From: Methanobacterium sp. UBA44
GTDB lineage: Archaea; Methanobacteriota; Methanobacteria; Methanobacteriales; Methanobacteriaceae
Reading direction: 5' to 3'
Assembly: GCA_002494885.1 (NCBI GenBank)
Contig: DACV01000009.1
Location: 62,001 to 126,000 of the forward strand
Length of the DNA: 64,000 nucleotides
Both the position numbers and the translations under genes were made by a program. Positions 35,599 through 44,659 of this stretch are shown in pieces. Below the pieces are notes generated by a model. That model searched no databases. It saw only the letters and a list, made by a program, of their open reading frames with translations, and was not told the DNA's origin. The stretch's first letter is position 1. The number at the start of each line of letters is the position of its first letter.

Positions 35599-36183
35599 TT
35601 AAAAAACCTTAGTTTTGGTTATATCTTCTTCAATTGATTTAATTTCATTAATATAATTTTCGGATATTTTATCCATCAAAACATGAATTTTTTCTTCATC
35701 AAGATTTTTATTACATTCTAAAAGCCCAGTTGTTTCTACATCGTCAGGAGTACCTTTATTTATAACATTCATACCAAAATGTATCTTCATGCTGCTGTTG
35801 GAACATGTAACTATGGATACACTTAACTTTTTATCTCCAAAATAAAGATCATCGCCTTCGCGTTTAGTTCTAATTCCTGATTCGCTTAAAATATCTTTTA
35901 CTATCATTACAAGTATTCTCTGCCGGTGATAACAGGATTTTATATCTGCAGGTTGAATATCAAAATGTTCTATTATAAAATGCACCATTTCATCTGATTT
36001 TATAGGGAGACCAACATCTTCATAGTCTATGATCTCTTCTGGTTTAATGTCCATCGGACCTATCCACGCTAAAATACTTGATCCTTTAATTTTAAATTCC
36101 TTAAAAGCCCAGAATGGCTCTATTGGACTTCCATCATAAAGCAAATTTTCCTTTAATTTTTTATATTTCATTGTTTCACTCAT
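35599..36183 (-). CDS. DUF366 family protein
   Basis: A 194-residue protein of the archaeal DUF366 family, with ILAWIGPMDIKPEEIIDYEDV near 38-58 and FIIEHFDIQPADI, YHRQRILVMIVKDIL further on. No membrane segment. Function is not known. The first codons overlap the end of the PPC-domain gene by 8 bp, so they form one unit. Its last codons again fall in a weak A/T hairpin (aaaac/gtttt). Confidence 0.8.
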   Translation of the reverse strand: MSETMKYKKLKENLLYDGSPIEPFWAFKEFKIKGSSILAWIGPMDIKPEEIIDYEDVGLPIKSDEMVHFIIEHFDIQPADIKSCYHRQRILVMIVKDILSESGIRTKREGDDLYFGDKKLSVSIVTCSNSSMKIHFGMNVINKGTPDDVETTGLLECNKNLDEEKIHVLMDKISENYINEIKSIEEDITKTKVF

Positions 36184-36580
36184 TTATTTCATTATCAATA
36201 ACAAGCTCTTTATAACCTGTTTCTGGATCAAATACTCTTTTCAGAGATAATTCAATCTCCAGGATGCATATTTCGGCTGTTGTGTTAATTATGCAACCCT
36301 TACATAAATGACCTCCAATAACACGCCCCTCTTTATCCGAAATAGCAATATGAATGTGAATTCCATTTTCTGCAACTGTTCCCTCAGCAGAAACAATTTC
36401 AAATGGTCCTTTAAATGCTTTAACTTCACCATCTGACATTCTTAAGATGGCTGAGTTCAAACTTCCTACAATACAGATTACGGCTCCTGATTTAATCTTA
36501 TTTAACTCAATAATAGCTATTATGCCTTTTTTAAGGTCTCCATCAGGCATTAATCTTGTAATTATCATATTAAAACTCAT
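36176..36580 (-). CDS. PPC/DUF296 domain protein
   Basis: 134 residues covering one PPC (DUF296) domain, a trimeric fold found in plant AT-hook proteins and alone in prokaryotes. Typical features are GAVICIVGSLNSAILR near 32-47, the segment ISAEGTVA-like VSAEGTVAENGIHIHIAISDKEGRVIGGH near 66-92, containing histidines of a possible metal site. Function in archaea unknown. Divergent from the gene at 36667. Confidence 0.85.
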   Translation of the reverse strand: MSFNMIITRLMPDGDLKKGIIAIIELNKIKSGAVICIVGSLNSAILRMSDGEVKAFKGPFEIVSAEGTVAENGIHIHIAISDKEGRVIGGHLCKGCIINTTAEICILEIELSLKRVFDPETGYKELVIDNEINE

Positions 36581-36666
36581 ACATCTTTAAAAAATTCTAT
36601 TAAAAAGATGGATTTCTTTATATCTTATTGTTAGTTATTTATATTGTTGTGCAATTAAATAAATTT

Positions 36667-37692
36667 ATGAGAGCCAGGACCAGAGATTTCATACATACCA
36701 GAGATGATTTATTCTTTGCCGCCACTTCCTATATGCATCCAGAAGACAGAATACTGTCTTTTTTAAGGTATATTCCAGATATCAATGGAGATAGGATAAG
36801 AAATGGTAAAAAATACTCCAAAGTAGATACTAAACAGGCGCATGACTTTTTAAGTAGTAAATTTCCTGAATACCTTTATGATGACAGTATTAAAGGAGTT
36901 AAAATGATGGGAGTACCTCTAGGTAAAGTTAAACAAATTTTAAAGCCAGAGGAACGGCTTAAAGAAATAATGAAAAGTAATGATAATAATGATTTGCTTA
37001 AAAAAGTCGTTAAGTTAGCAGATATTTTCCATGAATATGCAGGCATTTCCTATTCAAAAATGGGAATTTCAGGATCAATTTTACCTGGTTTATATGATCA
37101 GAATGTTTCTGATTTAGATTTTGTTATTTATGGACTTAAAAATCATAAAAAAGCAAGAGATACATTTGGAGAAATTAAAGATAAGAGTCCATTGAAAAGT
37201 ATAAGCGATGAATACTGGATGAAATTATATGAAAAGAGAATTAAGGACTCTTCATTAAGTTATAAAGAGTTTAAATGGTATGAAAAGCGTAAAAACAATA
37301 GGGGAGTCATAAATGGAACATTATTTGATATACTTGCTACCCGCGATTGGAATGAAATCAAAGGGAAATATGGTGATGAAAGATATGAATCCCTGGGCAA
37401 TGCAACCATTGAATGTAATATAAAGGATGCGATAGCGTCTTTTGATAATCCGGCTGTCTATAAAATTGAAGATGTTAATATTTTAGAAGGTAGAGAAGTT
37501 AATATAACAGAAATAGCTTCATTTACCCATACATATTCAGGGCAGGCAAAGAATGGGGAAGAAGTTATAGCAAAGGGTAAATTGGAAAAAGTTATAGGGC
37601 AAAATGGGAGAATAAGACTTGTTGTAGGTACAACGAGAGAGTCAATAGATGAATATATCAAACTGACAAAAACTTCGTTTTTGTCGCATTAA
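36667..37692 (+). CDS. Nucleotidyltransferase-like protein (archaeal, unknown function)
   Basis: 341 residues from ATG 36667; the frame is open to 36628 but that extension is hydrophobic and unlikely. A DNA polymerase beta-like nucleotidyltransferase core is seen at GISGSILPGLYDQNVSDLDFVIYG near 136-159 (GS and DxD). A C-terminal domain follows with ITEIASFTHTYSGQAKNGEEVIAKGKLEKV. The final residues (LTKTSFLSH) are encoded by a hairpin repeat at 37665-37685. No ribosome binding site is evident. Substrate unknown. Confidence 0.7.
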   Translation: MRARTRDFIHTRDDLFFAATSYMHPEDRILSFLRYIPDINGDRIRNGKKYSKVDTKQAHDFLSSKFPEYLYDDSIKGVKMMGVPLGKVKQILKPEERLKEIMKSNDNNDLLKKVVKLADIFHEYAGISYSKMGISGSILPGLYDQNVSDLDFVIYGLKNHKKARDTFGEIKDKSPLKSISDEYWMKLYEKRIKDSSLSYKEFKWYEKRKNNRGVINGTLFDILATRDWNEIKGKYGDERYESLGNATIECNIKDAIASFDNPAVYKIEDVNILEGREVNITEIASFTHTYSGQAKNGEEVIAKGKLEKVIGQNGRIRLVVGTTRESIDEYIKLTKTSFLSH

Positions 37693-37706
37693 AATTGGAA
37701 ATTTTA
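37665..37706. repeat. Two tandem hairpins spanning a gene's stop codon
   Basis: 37665-37685 has a 9-bp stem gacaaaaac with loop ttc; 37690-37706 has a 7-bp stem taaaatt with loop gga. The first encodes part of the last eight residues of the upstream gene; the second begins with its stop codon. Confidence 0.7.
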
Positions 37707-37753
37707 GCAGTTAAAGTTAAATTTTAAAATTATATGTATTAGGGAGGCATTTA

Positions 37754-39043
37754 ATGAAAAAAATTTACAATATTGGACTTATTGGTTTTGGAACAATAGG
37801 AGCGGGGGTTGTAGAAACCTTCAATCGAAATTTAAACCTTATGGAGCAGAAAGTAGAGGCGAAGATAAATCTTAAAAAGGTTGTTGATCTGGATATTGAA
37901 ACAGATAGAGGCGTTGAAGTTGACAGAAATATCTTATCAACTGATGTGAATGATATTTTAGAAGATCCAGAAATTGATATAGTCATAGAACTTATAGGGG
38001 GCTATGAACCAGCTAAAAGCTTCATTTTAAAAGCAATGTCCAATGGTAAGCATGTAGTTACAGCCAATAAAGCGCTTCTTGCAAAACACTGGGAGGAAAT
38101 TCTGGAAACTGCCGATAAAAATAACGTCAGGATATGCTTTGAAGCAAGCGTAGGTGGTGGAATTCCATTACTTGGGCCCTTAAACGAAAGTTTAGGTGCA
38201 AATCACATTCAATCAATCTATGGTATAATTAACGGCACTGCCAATTATATTTTAACTAAAATGACAGAAGAAGGGCTCGATTTTGAAGAAGTATTACGTG
38301 AAGCTCAGGAGAGGGGATATGCTGAACAGGATCCTACATTTGACATTGAAGGACATGATACTGCACAAAAATTAATTATACTCACTATTTTAGGCTTTGG
38401 AACCTATATTGAACAGGATAAATTCCATGTGGAGGGAATAAGTAAGATAAAACAGGAAGATATCGAGTTTATTAAGAATGAAATGGGTTATTCCATAAAA
38501 TTACTGGCTATTTCAAAGATTGAAGATGGAGAACTTGAAGTAAGGGTCCATCCAACATTAATACCTCAAAATCATCTCCTTGCATCTGTTAATGACGTAT
38601 TTAATGGTGTATACATTGTAGGAGACATTGTAGGTCCAGTTATGATGTATGGGCAGGGAGCAGGTATGATGCCAACAGCAAGTGCAGTTGTGGGAGATTG
38701 TCTTGATATAATTGGAAATATGGGGCGAAAGGGCATTTACGGGCCGACTACTAGTGAGGTTAAACAGATAAAGGATATAGAGGATATAAAATCAAAATAC
38801 TATCTCCGGCTTACTGCAGTTGATAAACCAGGAGTATTACACACAATTTCGGGCATTTTAAGCAAATACAATATTAGTATAGAAGCAGTAACCCAGAAAA
38901 AAAGAGATGAAGGTCAAGAAGTCCCTATTTTCATGGTCATGCATGAGGCACTGGAAAAAAATATGCAGAATGCAATAAAAGAAATTAATTCGCTTGATTT
39001 TATAAGAGATGACACTCTCTTTATCCGGGTTTTAGAAGAATAA
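37754..39043 (+). CDS. hom: Homoserine dehydrogenase
   Basis: 429 residues, reducing aspartate semialdehyde to homoserine for threonine and methionine. The NAD(P)-binding motif is IGLIGFGTIGAGVV near residues 6-19; the catalytic domain has ASVGGGIPLLGPLNESL, INGTANYIL and EAQERGYAEQDPTFDIEGHDTAQK. A C-terminal ACT domain (about 353-425) suggests feedback control. gggaggc at 37741-37747 precedes the ATG. Confidence 0.95.
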   Translation: MKKIYNIGLIGFGTIGAGVVETFNRNLNLMEQKVEAKINLKKVVDLDIETDRGVEVDRNILSTDVNDILEDPEIDIVIELIGGYEPAKSFILKAMSNGKHVVTANKALLAKHWEEILETADKNNVRICFEASVGGGIPLLGPLNESLGANHIQSIYGIINGTANYILTKMTEEGLDFEEVLREAQERGYAEQDPTFDIEGHDTAQKLIILTILGFGTYIEQDKFHVEGISKIKQEDIEFIKNEMGYSIKLLAISKIEDGELEVRVHPTLIPQNHLLASVNDVFNGVYIVGDIVGPVMMYGQGAGMMPTASAVVGDCLDIIGNMGRKGIYGPTTSEVKQIKDIEDIKSKYYLRLTAVDKPGVLHTISGILSKYNISIEAVTQKKRDEGQEVPIFMVMHEALEKNMQNAIKEINSLDFIRDDTLFIRVLEE

Positions 39044-39134
39044 AAATATATTTTCTATTTCCATTTATTTTTTTTATTTTTAATAGGATCAGGAATGTAA
39101 TAATTTAATAGTAATAAAAAATACATAAATAAGT

Positions 39135-39419
39135 ATGTTAGAATATATGGGCTGCTTTGGGGAAAAAGGGTTTGATCTTTGTTTTGTAGATAACACTTCG
39201 CCATGGGAGTGGAAAAGCAAAATTGAAAGCAAGTTATCTGCATATGATGAGTATGCATTTATTGATGAGAAGAGAAAGTTGAATATATTTGTTACATTAA
39301 GATTAGAGCCTTCAAGAGAACAGTATGATGATATAGGTTATATGAGGGAACATATTGCCGAATTCATGAATTTTTATCATGTAATTATTAATGAGATCAA
39401 GGAATCAAAGGAATTGTAA
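39135..39419 (+). CDS. Small protein of unknown function
   Basis: 94 residues, MLEYMGCFGEKGFDLCFVDN at the start, then FIDEKRKLNIFVTLRLEPSREQYDD and a C-terminal helix. Cytosolic, acidic, no motif I recognise. It stands alone between hom and the Cas4-like gene, with no clear ribosome binding site (possibly leaderless: aataagtATG). Confidence 0.6.
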   Translation: MLEYMGCFGEKGFDLCFVDNTSPWEWKSKIESKLSAYDEYAFIDEKRKLNIFVTLRLEPSREQYDDIGYMREHIAEFMNFYHVIINEIKESKEL

Positions 39420-39628
39420 AGATAATTTTATAGCCCATTCTTCCCTAAATTGAATTTTTTTATATATTTTTACTTAATAGGCTATTTTAATGTATTTTAA
39501 CCTATAGAAAGCGTTAACAAACCTATATCTATTTATATGAGTTTTTTGAAAATCAATATTAATTAACGCGTAAATGCACGATTTGATTAACACTAAACCA
39601 ATGATTGAGGATATAGGGTGTATTAATA

Positions 39629-40435
39629 ATGATAAGTGTTTCTTCGATTTCAGAATTCATATACTGCCCGGTTAAATTGTATTTAAAGAATTTTAATGGA
39701 GATCACATCCAAACACAAGAAATGGTGGCTGGAAAAGTAGTACAGGAGATAAGGAGGGGCTTTGAAGAGATAACAAAAAGAAACATATGGAATATAAAGG
39801 ATAATATTGAAATTGAAGAAATATTCGACACGCTTTTCTTTGAGGTTCCCCAATTTATTGAAAATATTTCAAATAACTATTCTAAGAGGAATGAAATTGA
39901 TCCTTTAGTTTTAAATGAGTTATGTGATAATTTAGAAGAAGATTTTAAACTGGAATCTCAATTTATGGCTTTAAAAATTAAAGAAGTTCTTAAAAATACA
40001 GATAAAAGAGGCATGGAAATTGTAGAAATGTTTTTTCCACAATCACTTTTAGAATTTCCACTTAAAAATGAGGAACTTAATTTAAGCGGTAAAATTGACA
40101 AAATAGAAATAATCAATGGAATTTATTATCCTGTTGAAACTAAAACAGGAATTCCTCCAGGTAATGGTGTATGGCTGGCGGATGCACTACAAATTGCTGC
40201 TTATGCTATTTTAATTGATTATGAGTTAAATAAAGAAGTTTTAGTTGGATTTATTAATTATACAAAAATTGGCGAACGAAGACCTGTTGTAATAAATTCA
40301 ATTTTACATAATAAGCTCTTTGGAGTACTTAATTCAATAAATACCATGTTTGAAAAGCAGGAAATGCCAGAATTCAAGATTTCTAAAAATAAATGTGAAA
40401 AATGTGAATATACGGATGTTTGTGAATATTGCTAA
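39629..40435 (+). CDS. Cas4-like PD-(D/E)XK nuclease
   Basis: 268 residues of the Cas4/RecB nuclease family. An N-terminal Cys (residue 13, in FIYCPVKLYL) and a C-terminal set CEKCEYTDVCEYC would hold the [4Fe-4S] cluster. The nuclease site is GKIDKIEIINGIYYPVETKTG near 155-175, with the Asp and the ExK pair, and QIAAYAILI supplies the QhxxY motif. No cas1, cas2 or CRISPR repeats occur in the window, so it is a solitary Cas4-type exonuclease, probably for DNA repair. aagggtgt-like ribosome binding site upstream. Confidence 0.83.
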   Translation: MISVSSISEFIYCPVKLYLKNFNGDHIQTQEMVAGKVVQEIRRGFEEITKRNIWNIKDNIEIEEIFDTLFFEVPQFIENISNNYSKRNEIDPLVLNELCDNLEEDFKLESQFMALKIKEVLKNTDKRGMEIVEMFFPQSLLEFPLKNEELNLSGKIDKIEIINGIYYPVETKTGIPPGNGVWLADALQIAAYAILIDYELNKEVLVGFINYTKIGERRPVVINSILHNKLFGVLNSINTMFEKQEMPEFKISKNKCEKCEYTDVCEYC

Positions 40436-40450
40436 AATAAATTTATAATT

Positions 40451-40771
40451 TCAGGATCGTATCATAGTTAGAACCATCTTATACTTCTCAAGAGCAGTTA
40501 ATGCATGTGGTTCATTTGCAGGCATTATAATCATATCGCCTTTTTCAAGCACATTTTTATTGCCAGAAATGATGATTTCTGCCTTACCGTCCACTATCTG
40601 AACCATAGCATCAAATGGGGCTGTATGTTCGCTTAAGCCTTCTCCTTTATCAAATGCAAATATGGTTACTGTTCCTGTTTCTTTTCTTATGATTTCACGG
40701 CTAACAACTGAGCCATCCTGATAGTCTATTAAGTCTTCTACTTTTAAAACCCTTGATATTAGTTCTTCCAT
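40451..40771 (-). CDS. Cupin-domain protein
   Basis: About 106 residues, one cupin barrel. The metal motif is FDKGEGLSEHTAPFDAMVQIVDG with His in EHTAP, and the second half has KGDMIIMPANEPHAL. The frame begins at an ATG at 40786, but ggagg within it lies 8 bases before ATG 40771, which is the better start. Substrate unknown. It is 17 bp after the ferredoxin gene on the same strand, so probably co-transcribed. Confidence 0.85.
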   Translation of the reverse strand: MEELISRVLKVEDLIDYQDGSVVSREIIRKETGTVTIFAFDKGEGLSEHTAPFDAMVQIVDGKAEIIISGNKNVLEKGDMIIMPANEPHALTALEKYKMVLTMIRS

Positions 40772-40788
40772 ATTTATTTCCTCCATTT

Positions 40789-41004
40789 TTATTCATAAAC
40801 ATGTATTATAGATACAGGACAACTACTTTCCGCATCTAAAGTACATCCTGCCTCTTTTATTTCTAATTCATCGTTATCTCCTACTCTTTCTCCCCCTTTA
40901 AGGGTTGAAAAACCATCATCAGCGAATTCAAAATATTCTGGACAGTTATCGATACAGTTTCCACAAGATATGCACATGGGGCGTTCAATTTCTACTTTAA
41001 CCAT
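40789..41004 (-). CDS. Single-cluster ferredoxin
   Basis: 71 residues. Cluster ligands CISCGNCIDNC at 11-21 with a distal SSCPV near 61, giving a single [4Fe-4S] (or [3Fe-4S]) site; the sequence between is acidic (FADDGFSTLKGGERVGDNDELE). The lack of a second CxxCxxC separates it from the two-cluster 2[4Fe-4S] ferredoxins. Electron partner unknown; neighbouring cupin may be linked. Confidence 0.88.
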   Translation of the reverse strand: MVKVEIERPMCISCGNCIDNCPEYFEFADDGFSTLKGGERVGDNDELEIKEAGCTLDAESSCPVSIIHVYE

Positions 41005-41228
41005 TTTCTTTCACCATATTAATTTATTCATAATCATTGTGTTTCATGTATTTGTAAAGATGATGGGAAACAGAGCAAAGTCAAACATTGTAGTATATAT
41101 TCCCTTGCATTGTATATGTAGTTTAATCGTAATCTTGGAATTGTTTTTTGAAATCTCTTGAATTTCACTCAAAACATTAGCTAAAAAGTCAATGACATCT
41201 CCCGATCCTCATCTTAACTTTTTCAGCT

Positions 41229-41505
41229 TTAGATACTTGGCTCCCAATCAAGTCCTTCAAAAGTTTCTCCTTTCCTAGATAAACCCACAGCAGTTTCAAA
41301 AAACCAGTAGTCTGCAATTTCATCAGCCTCATTACTTAACTTATCTTACATTTACAGTTTTCCCAAAGCCATCTCACGCTCATCTTCCGCAACTTGGGGA
41401 ACAAATAGAAGTACGTAATTGACATTTTCCATTTCTAAGGCCATTTTTGCAGCACTAACTACAGATCTATTCAGTGTATCACAAGAGAATACTATATTTT
41501 CGTCG
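41229..41505 (-). pseudogene. Decayed gene fragment of unknown family
   Basis: One frame reads as protein for 92 codons but is broken by two close stops (TAA at 41352-41354 and TAA at 41346-41348) and lacks a start. The readable parts include DTLNRSVVSAAKMALEME, NYVLLFVPQVAEDEREMA before the stops and DEIADYWFFETAVGLSRKGE after them. A second open stretch in another frame down to 41044 may be its former C-terminus. Between 41005 and 41228 nothing else is visible. I do not recognise the family. Confidence 0.6.
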
Positions 41506-41506
41506 T

Positions 41507-41701
41507 TTAATGTTTATTTTCACATTTAAAGCAATATTCAGTATTTCTGTTTGTTTTGAATGTCTTTCCACATTTTTTGCAGGTAACTGTCTTGAGTTCG
41601 GATTCTTTATCTATAATCTCAAGTGAACATGGGCATTTCCAGCCCATTTTACCTTTTAACTGCGCTTCAAACTCTGGATCGATTTCATTGTCTCTGGTCA
41701 T
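41507..41701 (-). CDS. Small zinc-ribbon protein
   Basis: 64 residues with cysteine pairs CPC (24-26), CKKC (41-44) and CFKC (57-60), enough for one or two zinc sites. ggtgtg lies before the start. It directly borders the decayed gene at 41229, so it could itself be a remnant, but its frame is intact. Function unknown. Confidence 0.55.
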   Translation of the reverse strand: MTRDNEIDPEFEAQLKGKMGWKCPCSLEIIDKESELKTVTCKKCGKTFKTNRNTEYCFKCENKH

Positions 41702-42227
41702 TTTTACACACCGTTAGATTTATAGTATTTATTTAAAAGAAGAGATAAAAATATTTTTTGTATTTGATAAAACAAAAAATGAGATATTAATTATTAGTAT
41801 GGTTAATTTGATCTTTCTTATCCAGATAGCAGAATTATACAAATAAATTCCAAAATATATTTAATTTGTTCAGATGTGTTATTTTTCAAATAATTAACGA
41901 TTTAGGGTTTAATTATGCTAGCGTTTAATTTAAATATTATGAATGATTTTTCGCTCATGCTCATGGCTCTGTGCAAAAATCGGGCTTATGGTTTAATAGA
42001 ATTTTTATTGTAAATTTTAATGTCTTAATATGTTAAACTCCATATAATAATAAACTACTATTTCCTTTGAATTAAAGCACTAAAAAAAATGACACACTCA
42101 AACAAACATGAGCGTGATTTTTTTAATGATAAAAGATACTATCTAAAATCTTGATTTTAAATACTTTTTGTTGAATAAGTATTAAATATAAATCATTTGA
42201 AGATCATATAAATTATATGGTGATATT
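41702..42227. other. Gene-free stretch before the small acidic protein cluster
   Basis: No gene supported. It has one hairpin of the dispersed type at 42144-42159 (stem taaaatc, loop tt) and an imperfect inverted repeat with a T-run near 42094-42125. The promoter of the next gene likely includes ttaaatataaat near 42182-42193. Confidence 0.4.
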
Positions 42228-42542
42228 ATGGCACAGGATAAGATGGAACTTGATGAAAATGCTTTAAAATTAATTAGGAAATGTGAAGATAGGGAAGTTG
42301 CAACTCAGGGAATGGGTGCCTGTCAGGTGATGCTTCAGGAAATGGATAAAGGTAAAGTAGACACAGAATTCATGGAAATGGATGACCCAAATGAATCCTA
42401 CATGCAGATGGCCCAGCGGATTAAGCCAGAAGATGTCCCTAGCGTACTTAGGATGGCATTTAAAATGAGAGAAAGGCCTAATGTTAGTCCTGAAATGAAA
42501 AATTCTGCAAATAGATTAATAAGAGCTATTGAGGCTCTTTAA
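42228..42542 (+). CDS. Small acidic protein, MGACQVML family, copy 1
   Basis: 104 residues, helical and acidic, no signal peptide. The core is KCEDREVATQGMGACQVMLQ then PEDVPSVLRMAFKMRE and NSANRLIRAIEAL at the end. I do not recognise the family. Three paralogues lie in a row in the same direction. Codons of the central segment are identical over 56 bases (42267-42322) to copy 2 at 42606-42661. ggtgat precedes the start. Confidence 0.75.
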   Translation: MAQDKMELDENALKLIRKCEDREVATQGMGACQVMLQEMDKGKVDTEFMEMDDPNESYMQMAQRIKPEDVPSVLRMAFKMRERPNVSPEMKNSANRLIRAIEAL

Positions 42543-42566
42543 TTATAAAAATTGTCAGGTATTAGT

Positions 42567-42872
42567 ATGGAGTCTAAGAAAATGCCTCTTGATGAGGATG
42601 CAAAGAAATTAATTAGGAAATGTGAAGATAGGGAAGTTGCAACTCAGGGAATGGGTGCCTGCCAGGTAATGCTTCAGGAAATGGATAAAGGAAATGTAGT
42701 AATGGATGAAGAATCAGGGCAGTCCTATTTACAGATGGCTCAAAATATAAAGGCCGAAGATGTCCCAAAGGTGCTTAAAATTGCATTTTTGGTGAGAGAC
42801 AGCAGCGACATATCAGATGCAAATTTAAAGAATTCAGCAGCCAGATTAATAAGAGCTATGGAAATGTTATGA
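42567..42872 (+). CDS. Small acidic protein, MGACQVML family, copy 2
   Basis: About 101 residues, same layout as copy 1, with KCEDREVATQGMGACQVMLQ and a C-terminal NSAARLIRAMEML. The frame is open from 42552, but aggtatt before ATG 42567 favours the shorter start. It follows copy 1 after 24 bp, so they share a transcript. Confidence 0.73.
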   Translation: MESKKMPLDEDAKKLIRKCEDREVATQGMGACQVMLQEMDKGNVVMDEESGQSYLQMAQNIKAEDVPKVLKIAFLVRDSSDISDANLKNSAARLIRAMEML

Positions 42873-43107
42873 TTTTTTAATCTCTACAATTTCTTTTTAA
42901 AATTAATTTAAATAGAAAATTTTTATTCATTTTTTTTTATTTAAACTTATTTTCTACTTAGTTGAGTCCATATTAATTTATTTAAAGTAATTAATAATAT
43001 GATTTTTTTTCATTAAATTGAAAGTTAATATAAATTATAGTTCATCCTAAATTCATAATAATAAATTATAAATTCTTTAAAGGACTATTATTGATATAGG
43101 TGGTAAA

Positions 43108-43392
43108 ATGGATTCTAAATCAGAAGAATTGTATAAGAAATGCGAATTAAACGCGGAAAGTGGAGACATTATGGGTGCATGCCAGGTTATGCTGCAATTA
43201 ATGGAAGCAAAAAAAATTGAAGCCGCAGAAGATATGGATCAGACATATTTAGAAATGGCTGAAAACATGAAACCAGAGGATGTACGAAAAGTCCTTGAAA
43301 TAGCTCTTAAAATTAGAGAAAGTGGAGAAATTAAGGACACTGAATTAAAAAATGCAGCAAGTAAATTAATTCGAGCAATCGAAATGAGTTAA
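43108..43392 (+). CDS. Small acidic protein, MGACQVML family, copy 3
   Basis: 94 residues, the more divergent member: YKKCELNAESGDIMGACQVM, PEDVRKVLEIALKIRESGEI, NAASKLIRAIEMS. A 235-bp AT-rich gap separates it from copy 2, so it probably has its own promoter. ggtgg precedes the start. Conserved positions shared by all three are KCE, MGACQVML, YLQMA/YLEMA, KxEDV and LIRA. Confidence 0.73.
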   Translation: MDSKSEELYKKCELNAESGDIMGACQVMLQLMEAKKIEAAEDMDQTYLEMAENMKPEDVRKVLEIALKIRESGEIKDTELKNAASKLIRAIEMS

Positions 43393-43430
43393 CTCGTAAA
43401 ATGCAAAAATTAAATAGAATTAAATTTTAT

Positions 43431-44087
43431 TTAAAATACTTTTTTGCTAACTTTTTTTATATCAAAAATAGCTGTCTCAGCTACAGCCATAACTGCCATG
43501 ACACCTGCCTGGACAGGATCTGTTACAACAAGGTCTGCTTTTTTGGTTACACTTCCAGGCATGTTAAGACTGATTACAATTAAGTCGTGCTCATTTTTTA
43601 CCTCTTCAACAGCCTCGGAAATCTTTCCCCCCATAAGAGATCCGGCTAAAACCAGTGCACTAACCCTTGGAAGCCTTCCCACAGAAGAAACGGCATCTGA
43701 TAGTTCTGTTTCCCCAACAAGAGGTATGGTATCTATACTTATATGTTCTCCCCTTATATTATGTCTATCAGCCTCTGTTATGGCGCCGTGGGCAACCTGA
43801 GCAACCTGTGCACCTCCGCCAATTATTATAATTCTCTTTCCATAAATTTCACTTATAGATGGGGGTTTTTTAACTTCAGTTACTCCATCAATCATTTTAA
43901 CATTCTTTATAAGTTCATTTATGTTAGCAACGTTTTCAAATTCCATATATATATTGGCTATATTCCCCTTTTCTATAAATAGGTGGGTATAGGTAATGTT
44001 TATATCATATTTAGCCATTAAATTGGTAATTTCTTTTAAAACACCCGGTCGATTAACTGCTTTTATTGAAATTGCTACTTCTTTCAT
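43431..44087 (-). CDS. ACT-domain protein with DUF5612-like domain
   Basis: About 218 residues. An N-terminal ACT domain (VAISIKAVNRPGVLKEITNLMAKYDINITYTH) is followed by a Rossmann-like domain beginning KRIIIIGGGAQVAQVAHGAI near 83-102 and VSALVLAGSLMGGKISEAVEEV. Such proteins are common in methanogens; they look like amino-acid sensors but the function is not established. A GTG at 44096 is an alternative start; gtgatcc before ATG 44087 is close. Confidence 0.8.
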   Translation of the reverse strand: MKEVAISIKAVNRPGVLKEITNLMAKYDINITYTHLFIEKGNIANIYMEFENVANINELIKNVKMIDGVTEVKKPPSISEIYGKRIIIIGGGAQVAQVAHGAITEADRHNIRGEHISIDTIPLVGETELSDAVSSVGRLPRVSALVLAGSLMGGKISEAVEEVKNEHDLIVISLNMPGSVTKKADLVVTDPVQAGVMAVMAVAETAIFDIKKVSKKVF

Positions 44088-44288
44088 CTGGATCACTAAT
44101 CATTCCAAAAAGTTAATGAATTATTTATCTATTTTTTATAATATATTTATTATCAGAGATTTGAATATAGGAGGCCTAATTCATTTGATTTAAAACATTA
44201 ATATCCTGATTTTTTCCTGTAATTTCTTCTATATCTATTTTGATTACCGTTGTTTTTTGGAGTGAATTTGAAGAGTATAAAAACCTTT

Positions 44289-44659
44289 TTAAACTATTCC
44301 AGCATATTTTTGCATTATAATATCCCATGCATCTCTCTTTTCATCAATATCTGCTATAAAATTTCCCCTTCCAAAACCAATCACCCTATTTCATTCTCCA
44401 ATCACATGCTATTTTAGACTTTACAAACTCATTTTCAATGTCCACTTCAAAACAGATTTCATTATTTTTTTCTTAAGATGTCTATTTTCATCCCTTCGCA
44501 TGCTGAGTGGAGATAGAGGCAATTATCATTATAAGCGAAGTTCATTGGCACAATATAAGGTTTATTATCATTACAAACCGCAATTCTACACACTTGGGCT
44601 TCTTTTAGTATCCACTCGATGATTCTTTTGTGTTTTATTTTTTTATCGCTTCTTCTCAT
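44289..44659 (-). pseudogene. Broken pyridoxamine 5'-phosphate oxidase-like gene
   Basis: The first 65 codons (to 44462) read as the N-terminus of a PPOX-family flavoprotein, with VCRIAVCNDNKPYIVPMNFAY. A run of A's at 44464-44470 breaks the frame; shifting by one base continues with NEICFEVDIENEFVKSKIACDWRMK, then a second break near 44383-44386 leads to IGFGRGNFIADIDEK up to a premature TAA at 44289. At least two frameshifts, so the gene is inactive. Confidence 0.75.

Noticed and set aside
36628..36666. N-terminal extension of the nucleotidyltransferase-like gene
   Set aside because: Hydrophobic short extension without ribosome binding site; ATG 36667 gives a normal cytosolic N-terminus.
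41917..42012. Short plus-strand frame of 32 residues (MLAFNLNIMN...)
   Set aside because: Too short, no ribosome binding site, no recognisable motif; could be a remnant but cannot be supported.
42228..43392. Toxin-antitoxin interpretation of the small acidic genes
   Set aside because: No toxin-like partner, all three are paralogues of one another, and no HTH or nuclease motif is present.
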